Assembly (NCBI GenBank): GCA_030833685.1
Contig: JAURGS010000083.1
Span: 2,302-9,850 of the forward strand
Length of the DNA: 7,549 nt
Source: Rhodoferax sp.
Lineage (GTDB): Bacteria > Pseudomonadota > Gammaproteobacteria > Burkholderiales > Burkholderiaceae_C
Reading direction: 5' to 3'
Made by a program: the position numbers and the translations under genes. Positions 5,019 through 7,549 of the stretch are shown here, piece after piece (within the stretch, counting starts at the first letter, position 1; each line of letters starts with the position of its first letter). Below the pieces are notes generated by a model. The model did no database searches. It was not told the DNA's origin and saw only the letters and a program-made list of their open reading frames with translations.

Positions 5019-6740
5019 CTAGTTCGCCTCAGGCTGTCGTAAGAAGCGAAAGTCGCAACCCTGCTCGGCTTGCAAGACCTCTTGCATATGCAGGCGACCA
5101 TAGCCACGCGTTTGCGCCAAAGTTGGTAATTGCGTATGTGCCTGTTCGCTACGACGTTGCGCCAACGTCGCCTCGTCAACCAGAAGCTGCAAGCTGGCCT
5201 GGGCAACGCTCAGGTGGATGTGGTCACCGTCTCGCACCAGGCTCAAAGGCCCACCCTCAGCAGCCTCAGGACTGATGTGCAAAACAATGGTTCCATAAGC
5301 CGTGCCGCTCATGCGTCCGTCCGAGATGCGAACCATGTCGCGAAGACCTTGCGCAGCGAGCTTCTTCGGAATCGGAATCAAGCCCGCCTCGGGCATGCCT
5401 GCACCCTTGGGGCCAATGCCCCGCAACACCAGCACATCGTCGGCTTTCACATCCAGATCGGGGTCATCGATCCGTCGGGCCATGTCCTCCAAGCCGTTAA
5501 ACACCACGGCCCGACCGGTGTGCTCCAGCAACTTCTGGGTTGCTGCTACGGGCTTGATCACCGCACCCTGCGGCGCCAGGTTGCCACTGAGCCAGCGAAG
5601 TCCACCGCTGGGATAAATCGGGTTGTTGCGCTGGCGAATCACCACCGCCTCTGATGGCGCTTCCAGCCCAGAGAGCCGGTCATTCAAGGTATCGCCAAAC
5701 ACCGTGTCGATGTCCAGGTGAAAAAGGTCTTTGAGTTCGGCGAGCACCCGCACCAGGCCACCGGCTTCGTGAAAGTCCGGCATATAGCCCTCACCGCCGG
5801 GCTTGAGATCCACCAACACCGGGGTTTTGTCGGCCATCGTGTTGAATTCATTGGGGTCCAGCGCCATGCCCACACGCCCGATCATGGCGGCCATGTGCAC
5901 CAAGGCATTGGTCGAGCCGCCAATTGCCAACAGCGTGGTCAATGCGTTGTGCAGCTGCTTCTTGGTGAACGCTGGCATGGCCACGTCGCCCCGCGCCAAT
6001 CGCGCTGCTGCGTAGCCCGAGCGCTCGGCGATACGCAGCCGATCAGCTGAGACCGCAGGTGCGCTGGCCGCCCCAGGCACAGTCAGTCCCATAGCCTCCA
6101 CCACGCAGGCCATGGTGCTGGCCGTGCCCATCACCGAGCAGGTACCGACCGAAGGTACGAGGTGATTGTTGGCGTCATCAATCTGCGTCTGGGTGAGCCG
6201 GCCGGCACGAAAGTCGGCCCACAAACGACGGCAGTCAGTGCAAGCACCCACGCGCTCACCACGCCAGCGCGAAGACAGCATGGGCCCCGTGGGCAGCACG
6301 ACAAAGGGCTTACCGGCAGACAGCGCGCCCATCACCTGCGCAGGTGTGGTCTTGTCGCAGCCACCAATAAGCACTACCGCGTCCATGGGCTGGGCTTTGA
6401 TCATCTCTTCGGTGTCCATCGCCATCAGATTGCGCAGATACAAGCTGGTCGGCGCGGCAAAGGACTCGTGCAGCGAGATAGTTGGAAACACCACCGGCAG
6501 GGCGCCTTGCATCATGACGCCGCGCTTGACGGCTTCAATCAGCTGCGGTGCATTGCCATGACAAGGGTTGAAATCGCTGCCCGTGTTGACGATGCCTACG
6601 ATGGGCTTGGCCAGGTCTTCGTCAGACAAACCAGCGCCCTTGATAAAGGCCCGACGTAAAAACAGCGCAAAGTCGCGGTCACCGTAATTCACGGTGCCAG
6701 CCGATAGGCCTTTGGCCGGCGGGTTCGATGACTTGGACAA
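5019..6740 (-). CDS. IlvD/Edd-family dehydratase, sugar-acid (L-arabinonate dehydratase-like) branch
   Basis: This cytoplasmic Fe-S/Mg2+ lyase removes water from a dihydroxy acid to give a 2-keto-3-deoxy acid. The 573-aa protein aligns by position with Rhizobium L-arabinonate dehydratase. [2Fe-2S] ligands are Cys60 (FNPCHG), Cys128 (IGGCDKT) and Cys201 (VGTCSVMGTAST). Likely Mg2+ ligands are Glu92, Asp129 and Glu451, Lys130 is in the family's conserved DK pair, and the catalytic Ser478 lies in ISDGRMSGTAYGT. The SGTAYGT motif and length point to sugar-acid dehydratases rather than true IlvD of valine/isoleucine synthesis; the exact sugar acid cannot be told. The start is TTG at 6740, supported by AAGGGG 6 nt upstream. 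The C-terminus (RGYGRLHMQEVLQAEQGCDF) is typical of the family. The gene converges on the pseudogene with 27 bp between stops and is divergent from the VOC gene. Confidence 0.92.
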   Translation of the reverse strand: MSKSSNPPAKGLSAGTVNYGDRDFALFLRRAFIKGAGLSDEDLAKPIVGIVNTGSDFNPCHGNAPQLIEAVKRGVMMQGALPVVFPTISLHESFAAPTSLYLRNLMAMDTEEMIKAQPMDAVVLIGGCDKTTPAQVMGALSAGKPFVVLPTGPMLSSRWRGERVGACTDCRRLWADFRAGRLTQTQIDDANNHLVPSVGTCSVMGTASTMACVVEAMGLTVPGAASAPAVSADRLRIAERSGYAAARLARGDVAMPAFTKKQLHNALTTLLAIGGSTNALVHMAAMIGRVGMALDPNEFNTMADKTPVLVDLKPGGEGYMPDFHEAGGLVRVLAELKDLFHLDIDTVFGDTLNDRLSGLEAPSEAVVIRQRNNPIYPSGGLRWLSGNLAPQGAVIKPVAATQKLLEHTGRAVVFNGLEDMARRIDDPDLDVKADDVLVLRGIGPKGAGMPEAGLIPIPKKLAAQGLRDMVRISDGRMSGTAYGTIVLHISPEAAEGGPLSLVRDGDHIHLSVAQASLQLLVDEATLAQRRSEQAHTQLPTLAQTRGYGRLHMQEVLQAEQGCDFRFLRQPEAN

Positions 6741-6746
6741 AACTAA

Positions 6747-6752
6747 CCCCTT
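6747..6752 (-). promoter_or_regulatory. Ribosome binding site supporting the TTG start of the dehydratase
   Basis: On the minus strand AAGGGG is followed by TTAGTT and then the TTG start codon, giving a 6-nt spacing. No ATG or GTG in this frame lies nearby, so this site decides the start. The TTG probably lowers translation. Confidence 0.65.
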
Positions 6753-6774
6753 ACAACAAAAAACACACTGGCTG

Positions 6775-6789
6775 CCATGATCGTCATGG
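6775..6789. promoter_or_regulatory. 15-bp palindrome, possible operator of the dehydratase gene
   Basis: CCATGA-TCG-TCATGG is a perfect 6-bp inverted repeat around 3 nt. On the minus strand it sits just downstream of the proposed -10 hexamer and 35 bp before the TTG start, over the expected transcription start. That is where a repressor, for instance a GntR- or LacI-type sugar-acid regulator, would block transcription. The regulator type is a guess. Confidence 0.35.
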
Positions 6790-6794
6790 TCAGG

Positions 6795-6821
6795 ATGTTA
6801 GCTTGCGCCAGCCTGTCGCAA
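6795..6821 (-). promoter_or_regulatory. Possible promoter for the sugar-acid dehydratase
   Basis: On the minus strand TTGCGA (6821-6816) and TAACAT (6800-6795) form a -35/-10 candidate with a 15-bp spacer, shorter than ideal. The inverted repeat TTGCG/CGCAA overlaps the -35 element. It is the best pair seen within 100 bp of the start codon, but weak. Confidence 0.28.
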
Positions 6822-6919
6822 CTGCTGAGAAACCCACTCTTAGCGCGGTAACCGCACGATCCCATTTGATACCGGTAGCACCAACGGTCATGCGCGAAGC
6901 AGACGGTGCTGAAGAATTG

Positions 6920-6931
6920 GGCTACGTAGCC
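6920..6931. repeat. 12-bp perfect palindrome GGCTACGTAGCC
   Basis: This is a gapless 12-bp palindrome in the middle of the divergent intergenic region. It could be a dimeric regulator site shared by both divergent genes. No consensus I know matches it with confidence. Confidence 0.3.
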
Positions 6932-6969
6932 TTGGGTCGCGCTCGACAGAACTGCAGAACAGTTTAGCG

Positions 6970-7022
6970 TTCGCATTAGCCAGGCAGCCCCGGCAGATTT
7001 GTCCGGGCGAAGCTAATTTTTT
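6970..7022 (+). terminator. Terminator-like hairpin with no recognised gene upstream
   Basis: ATTAGC (6975-6980) pairs with GCTAAT (7012-7017), enclosing a GC-rich inner stem CCCGG (6989-6993)/CCGGG (7003-7007), and the outer arm runs into TTTTTT (7017-7022). This is the layout of an intrinsic terminator reading rightward. The arms TTCGC (6970-6974) and GCGAA (7007-7011) can also pair, but this alternative excludes parts of the first. It would end any transcript coming from the left just before the promoter at 7028. Confidence 0.5.
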
Positions 7023-7027
7023 CACTA

Positions 7028-7056
7028 CTGACAATGCGTTAAAGCCGTGTTAAAGT
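7028..7056 (+). promoter_or_regulatory. Sigma70-type promoter for the VOC gene
   Basis: CTGACA (7028-7033) and TAAAGT (7051-7056) have an exact 17-bp spacer. The heptamer GTTAAAG occurs twice 11 bp apart, at 7038-7044 and 7049-7055, the second copy covering the -10. Start would be near 7063, giving a leader of about 70 nt. Confidence 0.5.
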
Positions 7057-7066
7057 GACCGCGATT

Positions 7067-7076
7067 ATCGATCGAT
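7067..7076. promoter_or_regulatory. ATCGATCGAT palindrome at the VOC gene transcription start
   Basis: This perfect 10-bp palindrome, with partly symmetric AT-rich flanks (ATT on the left, CAAT on the right), lies about 10 bp after the proposed -10. A protein bound there would probably repress. The sequence is also a simple GATC-type repeat, so chance cannot be excluded. Confidence 0.35.
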
Positions 7077-7133
7077 CAATAGCTCTTGCAGCATCAGCTA
7101 ATCAGGGCAACATCATCAAAGGACGACGACAGC

Positions 7134-7549
7134 ATGGGCATTCGATTCCTTGACCACCTGCTCATCATGACCCACGACCCCGAGGGCACTCGCGACTGGT
7201 TTTGCAAGAACTTGGGCTTTCGCGATGGGGATCATCCGGACTTCGGGTTTCCCGTCTACTGGCTGTACATCGGCGATCAGGCGGTACTGCACATTACCAA
7301 GGCCCGCCACTCCGCCCACCAAAACACCTACATGAAAGCGCCGACAGACAAAGACGGCGAAGATTTCTCTGCCGCAGGTGCACCGGGCTCGGGTCGCATC
7401 GATCATTTCTGCCTGAACTGCGATGACCTCAAGGGTGTGATTGAGCGACTCAGCGCCAATGGCGTAGAGTTCAGCGAGCGCAAAGCACAGAATTCGCAGA
7501 CCTACCAGTTGTTCATGCGCGAGCCGGTCAACGGAATCAAGATCGAGCT
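7134..7549 (+). CDS. VOC-superfamily (glyoxalase/bleomycin-resistance/dioxygenase fold) protein, 3' end cut off
   Basis: This is a small cytoplasmic metalloprotein of the vicinal-oxygen-chelate fold, which covers glyoxalases, extradiol dioxygenases, isomerases and antibiotic-binding proteins. The 138 complete codons in the window show two beta-alpha-beta-beta-beta modules. The first opens with FLDHLLI (His8) and TRDWFCKNLGF; the second opens with RIDHFCLNCDDL (His91) and ends with GIKIE (Glu138), the likely third metal ligand. His53 in VLHIT may be a fourth. The order His-His-Glu is the classic VOC site. It is too short for a two-domain dioxygenase such as HPPD. The family usually ends a few residues after this glutamate, so little is missing. 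AAAGGA (7118-7123) lies 10 nt before the ATG, a slightly long spacing. The substrate is unknown; divergence from the sugar-acid dehydratase suggests, but does not show, a shared pathway. Confidence 0.88.
   Translation, partial: MGIRFLDHLLIMTHDPEGTRDWFCKNLGFRDGDHPDFGFPVYWLYIGDQAVLHITKARHSAHQNTYMKAPTDKDGEDFSAAGAPGSGRIDHFCLNCDDLKGVIERLSANGVEFSERKAQNSQTYQLFMREPVNGIKIE

Larger units (their letters stand above)
6741..7133. other. Palindrome-rich divergent intergenic region
   Basis: These 393 bp between the dehydratase and the VOC gene hold no recognised gene. Symmetric elements include 6775-6789 (CCATGA/TCATGG), 6803-6821 (TTGCG/CGCAA), 6845-6855 (GCGGT/ACCGC), 6870-6877 (TACCGGTA), 6920-6931 (GGCTACGTAGCC), a terminator-like hairpin at 6970-7022 and 7067-7076 (ATCGATCGAT). 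A plus-strand frame (6728-6967) stays open for 79 codons, but it starts inside the dehydratase gene and its protein looks like nothing known. Confidence 0.6.

Noticed and set aside
5016..5035. AGCCT/AGGCT hairpin at the convergent ends of the pseudogene and dehydratase
   Set aside because: The stem is only 5 bp with a 10-nt loop, lies partly in coding sequence and has no T-tract, so it is not a credible terminator.
6728..6967. 79-codon plus-strand ORF in the dehydratase/VOC intergenic region
   Set aside because: It starts inside the dehydratase gene on the opposite strand with no ribosome binding site, and its protein has no recognisable pattern. It stays a weak candidate only because a terminator follows it.
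7134..7549. 4-hydroxyphenylpyruvate dioxygenase or other two-domain dioxygenase for the right-edge gene
   Set aside because: The metal site closes at residue 138, which is the length of a single-domain VOC protein, and the larger enzymes' motifs are absent.
1..7549. CRISPR array, tRNA, toxin-antitoxin or mobile element
   Set aside because: No regularly spaced repeats, cloverleaf-like segments, small paired ORFs of known type or transposase/integrase motifs were seen on either strand.

Overview
The window looks like a piece of a moderately GC-rich betaproteobacterial chromosome. The best guess is Burkholderiales, Comamonadaceae-like (Rhodoferax/Polaromonas/Variovorax type). This rests on the overall protein style, the GTG and TTG starts, and the mix of tryptophan catabolism, a lipoprotein Cu/Zn superoxide dismutase and sugar-acid metabolism. 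It is an inference; no rRNA or other taxonomic marker is present. No tRNA, rRNA, CRISPR array, insertion sequence or phage gene was seen.

Left third, minus strand: kynU (kynureninase) is followed 8 bp later by kynA (tryptophan 2,3-dioxygenase). This two-gene operon covers steps 1 and 3 of tryptophan to anthranilate plus alanine. The formamidase for step 2 (kynB) is not in the window. Beyond kynA on the same strand, at the extreme left edge, are 15 codons that look like the N-terminus of a phthalate-dioxygenase-type Rieske oxygenase. A doubtful 33-codon ORF lies between them.

Middle, plus strand: a 289-bp divergent intergenic region holds a good sigma70-type promoter and an inverted repeat. 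It leads into sodC (a probable lipoprotein Cu/Zn superoxide dismutase with all metal ligands present) and, 61 bp later, a 3-hydroxyisobutyrate-dehydrogenase-family reductase starting with GTG. A hairpin/T-tract terminator follows. Next comes a gene for a secreted protein with an HExxH zinc-peptidase-like motif. It has a strong promoter-like sequence, a strong Shine-Dalgarno and a signal peptide, but it is broken by an in-frame amber codon and a frameshift in a C5 run, so it is called a pseudogene.

Right third: on the minus strand, convergent with the pseudogene, is an IlvD/Edd-family dehydratase of the sugar-acid (L-arabinonate dehydratase-like) branch, with a TTG start supported by a Shine-Dalgarno. 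A 393-bp divergent region separates it from a plus-strand VOC-superfamily metalloprotein gene that runs off the right edge only a few codons before its expected end. That region is rich in palindromes. It contains a terminator-like hairpin with no recognised gene upstream of it, immediately followed by a promoter with tandem repeats and a palindrome at the expected transcription start.

Most of the window is ordinary accessory metabolism. The points most worth a second look are the doubly broken HExxH gene, the orphan terminator and palindrome cluster at 6741-7133, the possible Rieske oxygenase link to the kyn operon, and the altered substrate motif of the dehydrogenase. I found no convincing evidence of a wholly new biological system.
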